Source: Corylus avellana (Eukaryota; Streptophyta; Magnoliopsida; Fagales; Betulaceae). From it: a stretch of DNA of 64,000 bases. A model generated the notes under the pieces. That model saw only the letters and a program-made list of their open reading frames with translations. It did not search any database and was not told the origin of the DNA. Below, piece after piece: positions 1 through 12,700 of this stretch (within the stretch, counting starts at the first letter, position 1; each line of letters opens with the position of its first letter). Where the stretch lies: positions 31,109,968 through 31,173,967 of the forward strand of contig NC_081545.1 in NCBI RefSeq assembly GCF_901000735.1, given 5' to 3'. Made by a program: the position numbers and the translations under genes.

Positions 1-2432
1 TGATGTTACTGATCTGACATCATTCTTTGAACTCTTCACTGTAGTCCCTGTTCTTGTCACTGCATATATCTGCCACTATAACGGTATGCAAGCTGTTTAC
101 TCATTTACACAGATCTTATTTTGCCTGCATCCTGCTATTTCTGTTGGAATGGGATTGATTAGGTGTCTTAGGGTGATGAATATTGAATGAAATAAAACAG
201 ATCCCCCCCTCTTTCAACATGGAAAAAAAAAGACCCAATTTTTTTTTTTTTAAAAAAAGGGACCTAAAAAAAAAAAAAAGGGAAGTAAAACCCACTTTGA
301 ACCTTATTCTTCCCCCACCCCGAACCAAAAAGAGGGTCCATGAAGACTTGGTCAGCAGGAGTTGAACTCTGAATAAACTTAGTTGAACTGACTAGTTTGG
401 GTTAGTTCAGGCATTGCTTCTGCACAACTTGAACTCAACCCATTTTTACCAGGGAGAACAATCAAATTGATCCATGGGGCTTAGCCTTGTATCAAATCAA
501 TCTTTGTGGTATAAAAATGATTTTAAAGATCTCTGGGGTATCATCTTTATTAAACTGGTCCCTCCGTCCACCTTTAGTTAGTTTTTGTTGACGGAGACCC
601 TGACACATAAGCATACGTCCATGTCATCATCAATGTAATCTCACCTCAGAGGCTAAATTCTGAGTCAACTCAACACTTGACAAAACATAAAAATAAAAAA
701 TAAAAAAATTGGCATTTGGGGGTGGTCGAATTACCCTCAATAGGCCGAAAGGCTACCCCCTTTGGCCTTTACCCCACCCACTTTGGTGGCTTAGATGTAA
801 CTGCGTCCACCTTTTTTTTTTGCCATGTGTTAGCTGGCACAATATTTAGCCTGTGGCAAGATGACATTGGCGATGACGTGGATATATGCTGATTTTTATA
901 CCACAGGGACCAATTTGATACAAGGTTGAACCTCAAAAATCAATTTAGTAGTTTTCCCTTTTTTTGAAGTTTGTTTTTAATTATTGAGCTTGTGTAAAAC
1001 ATTTCTAATGAATCAAGATTGTTTTGTGTTGCTGAAGAAAAATGAGAACAAGTATTCTTTTTTTGTTTTTCAACTGATGTTTGGTGTTTGAATCTTAGCT
1101 GTGGTTGGAAATAAGACCATCCCTGTTAATTATGAGTTATATTTTCCAGGATTGGAATATGCTCTAGATTTCAACTGATGATTGAATCGAAAGGTTTTAC
1201 TTTTTCATGTTTTTTCTCCTCTCAAATTGGAAGCCCCTATATAACAGGGACTCATTTCCTGTACACTTCATTTGCAGTTCACAGCATAGACAATGAACTT
1301 GAAGATCCTACACAGATAAACACGGTTGTGCGTACTTCGCTTGCTTTATGCTCATCTGTGTACATAATGACGAGCTTTTTTGGGTTCCTTCTGTTTGGTG
1401 ATGCAACTCTAGATGATGTGCTTGCCAACTTTGATACCAACCTCGGCATTCCTTACGGTTCACTGCTTAATGATGCTGTCCGTGTTAGCTATGCTGCCCA
1501 CCTCATGCTCGTATTTCCTGTTGTCTTCTTCCCATTGCGGCTCAACTTGGATGGCCTCCTCTTTCCCTCATCAAGGCCTTTGGTTCGGGATAATTGTAGG
1601 TTTGCATTGATCTCGATTGGGCTCATTACTCTTATATTCTTAGGTGCAAATTTCATACCCAGCATTTGGGATGCTTTCCAATTCACTGGAGCAACTGCTG
1701 CAGTGTGCCTAGGGTTCATTTTTCCTGCTGCCATTACTCTTAGGTGAGTTTTCCTGCATGTCACTGAACTTTGTAGAAAGATCATTTTTTTTTTGCTTAT
1801 ATATATATATATATTTTAATTTCTAACGATTTCGATAAGGAAAATAATATGCAGAAACACCATGGTTGGTTTAGTTATTTATGGTTGATTAGTTTGTGTA
1901 ATCCTTCCTTATTGAAGGAAAGTTCATAATTAAGGCCTTTTAAATTGCTTGATGAATATTCATAGGATTCAGATTTTCTGTGAAGGAAAATCAGTAAACC
2001 TTCGATAGCTTAATGATGGACCATTGTGCCACCGCAGGTGCATTTGACACGTGTAAATGCCCTTGGTAGAGACACTATCTGCTTGCCCTGCCCCTACCAT
2101 TAGTAGCCCTACCTGCTATTGTTCTCCGTGAATTAACATGAGGGGATTTTTTTAATTATCTGTCTTGGTTTTTCAAATTTCATGAGCTGGACTTTTAAAA
2201 TCATTGTTTTTATTTTTATTTTTTCATGGTTTTATGGGTGGAATTACTACATCATCAAACTATTATAAAATTTGCTTTTCCTTGGCGATTCAGGGATAAG
2301 CACTACATTGCAACGAAGAAGGACAAGTTCTTGGCTGTTTTTATGATAGTCCTAGCAGTCTTCTCAAACCTGATGGCCATATATAGTGATGCCTATGCCT
2401 TGATAAAGAAGAATACATCTCCCCGTGACTGA
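1..2432 (+). CDS. AVT6: AVT6-type amino acid transporter, 3' exons only (5' part outside window)
   Basis: This is the C-terminal part of a plant amino acid/auxin permease family (Aa_trans) transporter of the AVT6 subgroup. Family knowledge: multi-pass proteins of vacuolar or other endomembranes that move amino acids. My exon model is <1-83, 1278-1743 and 2294-2432, with the first full codon at base 2. Phases close exactly as in the intact paralogue at 28556-30886. Visible blocks are VTAYICHYN at the end of the first exon, then HSIDNELEDP, FGFLLFGD and RLNLDGLLFP, and a last hydrophobic segment FLAVFMIVLAVFSNLMAIYS ahead of a short tail and TGA. About 229 codons are visible; the family is about 435-440 aa, so the N-terminal half lies left of base 1. 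The first intron (84-1277) carries a MITE at 451-959. The gene converges on the FRY gene. I see no frameshift or internal stop in the exons. Confidence 0.9.
451..959. mobile_element. MITE with ~70-bp imperfect terminal inverted repeats, in AVT6 intron
   Basis: The left arm (from AGGGAGAACAATCAAATTGA at 451) matches the reverse complement of the right arm (ending TTTAGTAGTTTTCCCT at 959) over about 70 bp, including CCTTGTATCAAAT and TGTGGTATAAAAAT in both. The element is about 509 bp and has no coding capacity. Its centre (about 715-790) has a GC-rich patch with GGGGGTGGTCGAA and AGGCCGAAAGGCTACCCC. Flanks are T-rich (TTTTTACC and TTTTTTGA), so no clean target duplication can be called. The long arms and GGGA start resemble the Mutator-like element at 39866-40315, but superfamily is inference. 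Confidence 0.75.
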
Positions 2433-3779
2433 TCTCTCACGTCACTCCTCCATCTGAAGAAACGCCCAAGTGGGAGGTTTCGTGATGCTTTCGAGGAAGG
2501 AACCCTATGGTGGGGTCATTTGGAGGCCAATCAGAAAACCAAGGTTTTCTATAATAAGGTTTTTGGAGTTGAACTATAGTTATAATAAAACGACCTACTA
2601 CTTGTTCTACAAAAGTACTTTGCTAAAGAAATGTACCGGAGATAGATATATGCATTTGAGATTCGTGTGCATTGCTTGGTGCTTTGTATTGGATCTTGTT
2701 GTGTGGATCAGAAATAAGTCGTAGATTTATCATTGCCTCTTATCTTTCTATCTGTCAGTTTGTCAACTAATCTCCCTGATGACATTGATGGGAACATAAT
2801 ACGTGTTTTGCTGCTGCACAATCGGGTTCATGTTGCGCGGACCATAGCCCCGTAACCCACTTTGATTATGTACAGTTGAGGTAATAACTTCTAACTTCCT
2901 AATGGGAATGACTCACTCGGGGGTTTGAACTTCATGCTACATAGTACATACACCAAGCCACCCTCAACCCGTCAATAAATGATGTACTACGTAATGGTGA
3001 TAAACTCTTTTACAGACAGTTTGGGTTAGTATTGGGACTTGGGAGGCCAAATCCAACAGGTAGTAACAACTTTCAAATGTGCGTAGGAGTGAACAGTGTC
3101 GCTCAAGTAAATAGGTTAGAGAAAGAGAAGGATTAATTCTACTAGTCATTTCTCCCGGGGAAAAGGAAATGGCAATGGCACTATGCGCGAGAGAGAGAGG
3201 GGCTTGGTAGAGTGTAGTGGTAAACTCTAAATTTGATAGTCCGGGGGTGATGGTGTTCTAATCTTGGAACGTATGGAGTTGGTTTATAAAATAATGTTTT
3301 ATCATGTATACTTTCTCGACACTTTTAATAAAATCTCGATTACTTGACATCTCTCTAAAACGGGATGCCACAAGTTGTTTTAGCGAAAAACGGTGTTACT
3401 AGTCATCTCACCACAAACAAGATGAAACTGGTGCTGCAAGTGGTTTATGCAGAAACAGAGCTACAAATCATTTCGCTAGACATGATTCTGCAACATAAAA
3501 ATAGCGAGAAAAGAAATAAAGAGCGAGAGATGGATAGGGAGCAAGGTGTTGTAGCATGAATGAGAACTCGTATTGAGAGGGAGCAGTTGCAACTACAAAA
3601 TCAGATAAGAGATACAAGCAGCGACTACTGTAAGCAATCTACAAATACTGGAACTAAAGGAACATATTACAAGCCTAACTACAAAACCACCATCTTGATG
3701 ACTATATACAATTTCATCACCCTAAAACTTTCCCCTTTGCTCCACCAAAGACACAATGCAAGAAACAGGCCTCTACAAA
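2433..3779. other. Convergent intergenic region / 3' UTRs
   Basis: This holds the 3' UTR of the left AVT6 gene and, on the other strand, the 3' UTR of the FRY gene. No convincing coding region is visible. A stretch around 3196-3290 (TGGTAGAGTGTAGTGGTAAA, then GTGTTCTAATCTTGG) looks weakly like the A and B boxes of a tRNA-derived SINE, but its ends are not definable. No other structure was recognised. Confidence 0.5.
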
Positions 3780-6700
3780 TTACGGGTTCCCTATAGTAGT
3801 TACAAAAGGCACCAGCTTTCTATAATCTCTTCTCCTCACTAGAGCACAGCTGTCGAGCACCCGCCCAAGAATCAGACGTGTGTTTTGCAGAGCCACCTCT
3901 CTAGGTGACATTTCCGATTCCGTTGAGCCCCCATGTGCAGGTGTCGGACCTGCCATGAATGCTGAACCAACATATTGTAGGGGCCCACTGCGAGCCTTGA
4001 ATGAGCTCTGAGAAGCAAGCATCTTCTCATCAGGCACACTAAGCCCATTCTCAAATGACCCAGGCTCTTGTGGGTGAGAACCTGTCAATGAACTACAACT
4101 CTGCAAAAGGGCTTCCAACACACTCAGTGCCTCCCAACACAAAGTGCTCTCCACCAACTGGGACACAACGGCATACATGTGTGGACTTTGTGCAGCATCC
4201 ATGGGAGTGAGCTGGAGCAAGGCCTTAAGCATCAGCAGTATCACTCTCTGATACTCGATTGGCCCTTTCTCTAGTAGCCGTAACAAGTGCCCAAAAGCCA
4301 AAGCTGAGTGCTTGGGGAACCACTCATTGCACAACAATGGTGAGACACAAGCAAGAAGGTTATCAACGCTTTTAATCTCACCATGGGAGTAGGCCATAAA
4401 CACAGTAGCTAATTCATCCAGTGATTTTGCTCGACACCAAATGGAGATGTTGGCTGCAACAGAGCAGGCCTTTTGGTACTGTTGTTGAAGTGGTGAAGCA
4501 GGCCCCATAACTGAATCCTTGCTAAGCTGCAAGCAGAGCCAAGGAAGCAAGCCTATGATGTGCATCAAGAGTCTCGTTTCTGGATCCCCAAATATAGAAT
4601 CACAAGAGTGAACTGTAATACGTGAGAGAACCTCAATAGAAACACCATGACTAACAGTCAACATGAGTCCTTTAAGCACGAGAGGCTGCACCCCTTCAAA
4701 TGTTGGCAGATTCCCACTGGACGGTGGCAGGTCATAGCCACTCCTAGATTCCATCCGCTGGAAGTCACCTATATCACCATTTGTATCAAGCTCATCTCTA
4801 GGCATGCTTGAAAGAAGCACATTTTCTGTTGTTCTGTCCCGGAATGATAAACGGTCAATCACGCGTGAGAAGAGCTCAAGTACCTGGCAGTAGACATGGA
4901 CAAAATCTGTGTGCATCATAGCTACACACCCCCAAAAGAGTTGGGGGTAGAGTATCACCTTTTCTGGCTCCATGTTTTCCACCATCACTTGCAATGTCAA
5001 CAAAATTTCCATAATAAATCCCAAAACCGGAGGTACTGGATTTCCTAGGCATCTATGAAGACAACGGAGGAGTAATACGCATGTATCACTAGTGACACTA
5101 GGCCGTAAAGCACGATAGATCTGGTGTGAGCGACAGGCAAGATGTCTTGACGTGCACTCCATAGCCCATTTGAGTGACTCAGCCCCCCAGGTCTCACGGA
5201 GATCTCCTTGGAAGAAGATAGCATCCACCATGCTCTGAACTAATGCAGACAGAAGCGCTGCACTGGGTAGCTCAGTCCTCACTACCGTGGGATCCTCATT
5301 CTCCCACATCATGCTTCCTCGCTTTGACTGGACATACTTGATAAGGCTCACAACCTGCTGCTTGTTCTCTCCATCACTGTTTTCTACCTCATACAGTTCC
5401 AAGTGCCGGCCTGCTAGCGAGTATAACAGATTAACAAGCAAATGCTGGCAGTGCTCTAGTACAATGTCTTCCGAACTATCCATTGAAACAAATGTGACAT
5501 GAAAAAGCAGAGGCAAGTGCTCACGGAAATCTTCATCATTCTCGTATGCAATTTCTGCAAGTAGAATCAATGCTATATCTGCATGAGTCAGTGAATGCTG
5601 CTGATGACCCTGCAAGGCTGACTGAAGTTCTTTAGCACTAACGCCATGCATAGGAACCCCAGAATGCAACCCATCTTCACCAGAGTTTGGTGTATCAATG
5701 AGGTAGTCTCCACTGTCTCTAGAAACATGGCGGCTCCGCAAACTTCCTGTCGAACTTCTCACCCCCATCAAAGGCCCCGACATGTTTACCAAAGCAGGAA
5801 GGAGCTGTCCTGAGCGGCTCGCATTCATAGGAATAATATTCAACTCAGGAGGCATTGGACTTAATGGGCCTGAGACACTTCGTCCTGTCACACCTGCTGT
5901 TCGCCAGCTGAGGCTCCCACTAGCATTCCTAAGTGGACCGTCAAGGGAGCCTCGGACAAGTAATGGCGACATGTGTGGTTGGTTGTCCGCAACAGATGCA
6001 ATTTGGGCCACTGCAGGCCCCTGGGAGAATTCCAACACAAAATTTCCATTTGCATCACCTTTATTTGGACCTAACCCGACAGGCTCAATGCTATCTTCCA
6101 GCATACGCTGAGCCAATTGGAATACCAGGTGATCAATTGTGCGCTGAGGACATATTCGTGCTAAGTACAGACTTACACGCTTAGCAACTGAGAAATATGT
6201 AGCAAATGCACCACTTATTTCAGCAGATGCATTTGAATCACAATCTTCAATCCCTTTCGTGATCAAGAAATCCAAGACAGGGCTAATATTCCTAGGTTTG
6301 CTAGCAATTGTGCTCCATAATTTCTCAATTTCATCTGGGAACTGGTCTCCATGTCGCCAAGTCACATAGTAAAGGCTTTTTAATAATCTTTCGCTCCAAC
6401 CTGAGTCCTTAAGTTTCCAGAAATTTAAGTTCTCAATCCATGGAGCCATGCATGTCAAGACCTGATGTTGTGCAATTATATCAACAGCATCAAGTTGCCT
6501 CTGCATGATTTCCTCACAGAGGAGCTGGCTCAACTCAGGGTGATCTTTGGCAAGTTTGCATGAGAGCTTGTATTGGAATTGTTGATACGAATCAGGCAGG
6601 TTACCAACAACAGCAGCTCGATAGCTCCCTGAACCCTCAATACCATCCTCAGCCCATTCACGAACAGAAAGCGTCTCAAGCATCTGAAGGGCATCATCAC

Positions 6701-9700
6701 GAATTTGTCTTGATGGGTCCACCACCTTGTAGAGGATCAAACTCAAGAGTCTTTGGATTTCACATTTTGGTATCTCTTGGCGCATGTAGACCTCAGCCAG
6801 CACACTGAAGTAACCATCGGCTATAGCAGCATCAGAATAGTAGCACTGAACACAAACATAAAGCTAATTAGTCCCTCATACAGCAACTAGAAAGCATCCC
6901 ATGTACTTGGATCATAACGTTGTTGATAATGGTTGTTATTCATCTAATTTATCAGAAAGTAAAATGTATACTGCTTGGGAAGTGCCGCACATCAATCAAA
7001 GGAGGAAAACATTATTACCTGATCTATGCAAGCAGGAAACAGGTCTAGATTCGTAAGTAGAAGATTCTTTAGAGCCAATTTTGCCAACAGAACACGATGA
7101 TGGCCACCCCTATGCCTGTCACGGCCTGCAGCTCCACGGCCACTTTCTCCCGCGAATTTGGAATAAGATGGAGTTCTTGGATCAGCTGGGGAGTAACCAA
7201 ATGGAACCCTAGGCGCAGGCTCAATGAACAAACTGTTGATCCAAGAAATTACCCGCCCACTCATTTTCCTTGCATTGTCATCAAAGCAAGGCCCATATAA
7301 AAGGGAAGCCATAGCATTCATCGAGGCCCACTGAATTGCCTCAACCTGTTCGCTCAATTCTTTATCAAATGATATTTTGTCCACAGAATCTTTAGACCGA
7401 GCATGTTGAGTAGACTTGTAGCGTTCTACTTCACGTCGATAATCGCTAACACCATCCTGACCCCATGTACTGCCTGTGTCATCACACCATGAAAGAAGAA
7501 GATCAAATAGTCGTTTTCTAGTTCTTAGATCAAATCTCTCTGATTTTGAGTCAACAAATTCAGGGGCTAGTGATCTCAGAACAGAAGCAAGTGCGTAACG
7601 GAGAGGTTGCATTTCTTGAAAGCTTTCACTGGGTGCTGTAAGGATCTGCTTGGTTGTCTCCTCAATAAACTTCAGATAATGGCGATGGAAAAGTAGCTTG
7701 CCTGCCAGCAAGCCAGGCCAGATATTCTCAGCAACAGTCCGATATATATTTCCAATGTGGATACGGAGTTCTTCACGGCGTGCCTTTTGACTCTGCATTC
7801 AAAGGAGTGATATATATTGGAAGTCATCTTGACAGAAATTCAAAATTTTGGAAATGAAGAAATTAATAGTGCAACAAAAAGGATATTCCAATTGTTAGAA
7901 AGTTTCTTCAAAGAATCAGGTCAGAACAACTGTTGCCAACAATGAAGAAAGCACGGGTTAACATCTTTTCCACCTTTGGCTTGGATTGGCCACCCTTCGT
8001 AGAATACCAAGAACTCATACAGTATATGTGGGATAGGCATTATTCTGATCGGAACAATCAAAAGGACATCTAATTTTTATTTACCAAAGGAATCCAATGT
8101 TTGACAACAGATGACCTGGTATAAGCTATAAAAACAGGTTGATAGAACCATGCAAGTGATTGACATCCAGATATCCTGTTTATGTATGGTATCTGGTGAC
8201 CTTGAAGTCTAAATGCAATTTCTCCATCTCAAGTAATTAGGAGATTACTGATCTAGAAAATATTATTTATTTCGAATTCAGGTTTTTCTTAACCTCTTTT
8301 GTATACTTGATAGGACTCAAAAATTGCAAGTATTCAAATTAGATTACGGTGATTCCTTGGGGTTGGCAACATGAATTAACCATTTGTTACATCAATTTGC
8401 ATGGTACTGCAAATTATTTTGATCTTTCCAGAAAACTTTTCCAGTAGAGAATTATGTAGTTCATGGAGGCACCTACCTATCCCTGTTATCAAGCTAACAT
8501 GACAGTCATGAAATTTAGGACATTCTAGGCATTAAAAATAAACCATACCTTCCATTTTGGTTTTCCCTCTGTCTCCAAAGAAACGTCATCAACAAAAGAT
8601 GCAAGCTCACCTAACATATTTTCGCATGCTTCAAGATGTGAGTGGCCAAGAGCCATGCTGGCTGCATGCTGAATTGGAAAGGGTATAAGTTAATTTAACC
8701 AAGAGGAACAAATCTACAAGCATTGGAAATAAACAAATAATGAATTGCATATATATATATATATATATTTTTTTTTTTTTCCTTTTTCAATTATTAAGCA
8801 GACAGAACAAAATTTAAAATTTTATAAACATATATGCAAACATGCCAACATATATTAACTAAATGAGGCAATTTCAGGCTTAAATCATACCAACATTCTA
8901 TTTGTTGGCATGCTTAAATTAAATTATGCAAGCTCTTAAGTAGACTTCACATTGTCTAGCATATATCAAATTGACTTTGGGCCTTGGAAGCATCTTTTCC
9001 ATGCCTTTTATAAACTTTATAAGGGTGCTGCCACTTGTCTCCACCACTGATCAAATCAAGTAGCTTTCTTAAGGGAAAAAAAAAAAAAAAAAAAAAAGAG
9101 AGGATGATTTTCATAAACATCTGATCTGGTTAATCCTCAGGCGTGAACATCTGAAATACCATCTCCTTAGCTCCATGTTCAAATATGCAGTTGAGAATAG
9201 CTGGCCAACTAATGTCCTACTAGAGATACATATTTTAGATTTTAACTTGTACTTACTATGTGCGCCTCAGATCCAGATTTTAAGGAGGGAAAAATAAGAT
9301 GGCAAAGATCTCTGGTTGCTGCTAAGCCACCAGCGTCTCTATTTGTTGGTGTACATGAACATACAAACATTGCATACATCAGCCATTGATCGAGTTTGTT
9401 GTCTGCATCTTGTGACGGATGAGCCTTTCCACCCAATTCAACAGGTGTGATATGAGCAAGGCGTTGCATAACCTCCAACCTACCAATAAAGATTGCATTA
9501 TGACAATATCCTGGAATTTAATATGTTTTTGATAAGTAGAAACTAGAAAGCACATGATTAAAGGCAGTAAGAGTGATAAAAGCAACATCTGCAGGGCAGA
9601 CTCCATGTTTTGCGGACAAATTAGTCCTCCCAAGATCTTGTAGTTTCCATGTCAAATTACCTTATATTCTGTGTGTTTGCAAAATGTTCATATTTAAGTT

Positions 9701-12700
9701 ACAGAGACCTAACACTTGACACACATGATGACATTTTCACCATATGTCACAAACAAACCACAGATAAAAAGATTTACTTTGGACCCATACTAGAGATTCA
9801 ACGAGGACCCTGTTCTATGGACTATGGTTATCTACTGCATTAAAAAAATATATTGCTGTCAATTATAATTTCTGTCATGAAGCAACCTTTAATGTTGGGG
9901 ACAAAATACGAGCCAAGGGAGCAAAAAGTCAGAAAAGTCAGTCTTGTGCAGATACAAGTGTGTACATGAATATGACAATAATTTACTTACTTTGCATCTT
10001 GAACAGAGCTTGGGCAAAGCTCAACAGCATATTTGACAAGCTCACTTAGACACCGAGCCCACCTATTTTTATCAGGGCTGTCAAATATTATAGATTGAAG
10101 TGTCACATCAGGAGGAATTGCATCAGATTCTCGTCTCATATCAAAAGGACGACCAGAATCCCAAAAGCAGCTCTGAACAATGTCATCCTGTAATATCCAA
10201 ATATTGAGTTTGAAATACAATCAGCAAATTCACATTCAGGCTGCACCTCCAATGGTAATAATTAATATTAAGAAAACATAAAAGTTAAAAAAGGGGGAAG
10301 CAGAAAAGTATATCCCACCCCATGTTCTTCCAGGACGTCAATTACAAATATTGGTTCAGCTTCATATTTCAAAATATGATCAGGTTGCTCACGTAATGTT
10401 AGGTCTCGAATGTCATTCCTTAAAGCACGAACACAGCGCAGTAATTCTAGTGCTGTATGCCTAATCTGGCTATCAGTTGAACTAAGGAAGATAAGACCAA
10501 CTGCATCTATTTCTGATGCACGAAATTCAATCGCTTCTCCTGATTGGTGGAAATTAGACTTCTTGACTTCCTGATTTCCATACCTGACACTCTTTACATC
10601 TTGAGAATCATAGTCCAGTCTATCATCAAGACAAGCTCTCCAAAAACGCATTAGTTCCAACAAACGTCCCAATGACGTTTGGATGAGAAGAGGGAATTCA
10701 TCGGGAAGCCGTAGGATGAAGTTGGCCATCCCTCTCATAACTGCAAAGCGACGGTGGGGAAGGTATCTTACAATCCGATTTAGCACCTGTACTGCTTCCT
10801 CACGAACACCAGGATCAATACTTATGCCATGCTGAGGTATTATTTCAGTTATTTTATCATTTCGACCAACTTCCTCAATCAGATATGGTATGCACTTCAA
10901 CACTGACCGGAAAAGATGTCCTTGAGACTTTTCCTTGGTAACAGCATCTGGAAAAGAATAAATTCATTTAGGATGTGTCACTGCAGCAATGAAGATATAA
11001 AAGCAAGCAATTAAGCATAAAGGACTGTAGAGTAAACAGATAACCAAGAATTTATAGCCTTAAGCAAGTTGAGCCATGGCTTAATAAATTTCTTGCATTA
11101 ATGTTTTTGCTTCTAAGGGGGTAATGAAGCTCTTTTGAAACTTACTACTGAGTCCAACATAGTTCAGTTGGGGTTCATATTTCCAAAAGGCTTACAATTC
11201 TCATATTGAGCTTAGGCTTGGCTCATTGACAACTGATAAAAAATGGATTACATTCACCAATGACAATGTAGTCAAGATCATGATTGTCTTAATGCAACAG
11301 AAATACCCATCAAATGAGGAATGAATCCAACAAAGAGAAGAAAAGAAAATAAGATGAAAATACAATTATTTCACTGATAAATTCAAGGACGAAGAATAAA
11401 CCACTAGATTACATATATCAACATTTCCTCGTCCTTTTCACTTCATGTTACCAGATACTAAAATTTTTGTATTACACTGGTTCTACAATAGAGCAATTAC
11501 CTATGGTGGTCCTTGAAGAAGTTAGAAGAGCTTGACTATAGGTTCTATGACAGGACCTTACAATTGACTCAATTGCAGCCTTTACTTTTGGAATGTAGTG
11601 GCCAATATCATGACCTGTTCAAAAGAAGTTCGATGAAGTTAAATCAAAATTTGAGATATCAAATTATAGCAATATATCAATAATCAAGGGATATGACCAT
11701 TTCTGAAGCTACCTTTAAATATTTCCAAGCCAACATGCTTGCTTGAAGGCGACATAACAATGGCAAGCAAAGCACGGAGACCAATGACCTTTGCTTCACT
11801 TGAACTATCTTGCTTCAGCAATTCTAATATCATATGGTTCATGGCAAAATCGAGGTTATGTTCCGCTATAGTCACACAGAATTCAACAAGTTTATCATGT
11901 TGGACATCCTGAGTAAGCATTCCTTTCCTCAGAACTGTCAAAAGTTGAGAGGTTACACTGTCTAAGTAGTCCCATATACGATTTGGTGCCTGGTTAGCTG
12001 CATGAACGCACAAGTAAAACCTCAAAACTCGATGAAGACAGTCCAAGGCCATGAAGCGATGGTTCTTGTCCTGCATGATTAATTAAGATTTTGTCATATA
12101 GCCAAAAACTCATAATAGAAGACCATATGGATATGGCTAAATAAGATATTACATTAGGACATTGAAAGGAAAAACCAATTCACCAAATGCACTCTTTGCT
12201 TGTTCCCTATAAAAACCCGTAATTAATTTAGCTTACTCTAAGAAGCTTGTATAGTTGCTCCATGTGAGGGCTTAAGTTGGTGTGGAATACTTGAGGATCA
12301 CCAAGACAGAGAAGAAGAGTGACCAAAGGGTAACCAACCTAACACATTAAAGAATTGTTAATTTGGGCATAAAAGAACATACGAACACACAAAAGGGCTA
12401 CAGGTATTCAGGTTTTTTTTTTTTTTTTAAGGGGGTTTGGAGGGAGGGAGGAGGGGGGGGAGATGTGTTAATTTAAAACAAAATTCAAATGATAAAAGCT
12501 AATGGTAAATAAATGAAGAAAAAAGATGATATGGAATTACAAACAAAGCAATAGCACGTTCTATAGGAAAACTTTTAAATGACTAGGGGTAGATTCTTTT
12601 TAAATGACTAAGGGAAGGGAAGAAAAGTGAAGGGAAGGCACACTCAAACAAAACTAGAAACATGAAATGCATGAACTCTCGTGATTGGACAAGTACAAAT

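Noticed and set aside
183..365. 60-aa Lys/Phe-rich frame
   Set aside because: Low-complexity poly-A/poly-T translation inside an AVT6 intron.
5287..6184. Plus-strand open frames of 71-109 aa
   Set aside because: Antisense shadows of the 3066-nt FRY terminal exon.
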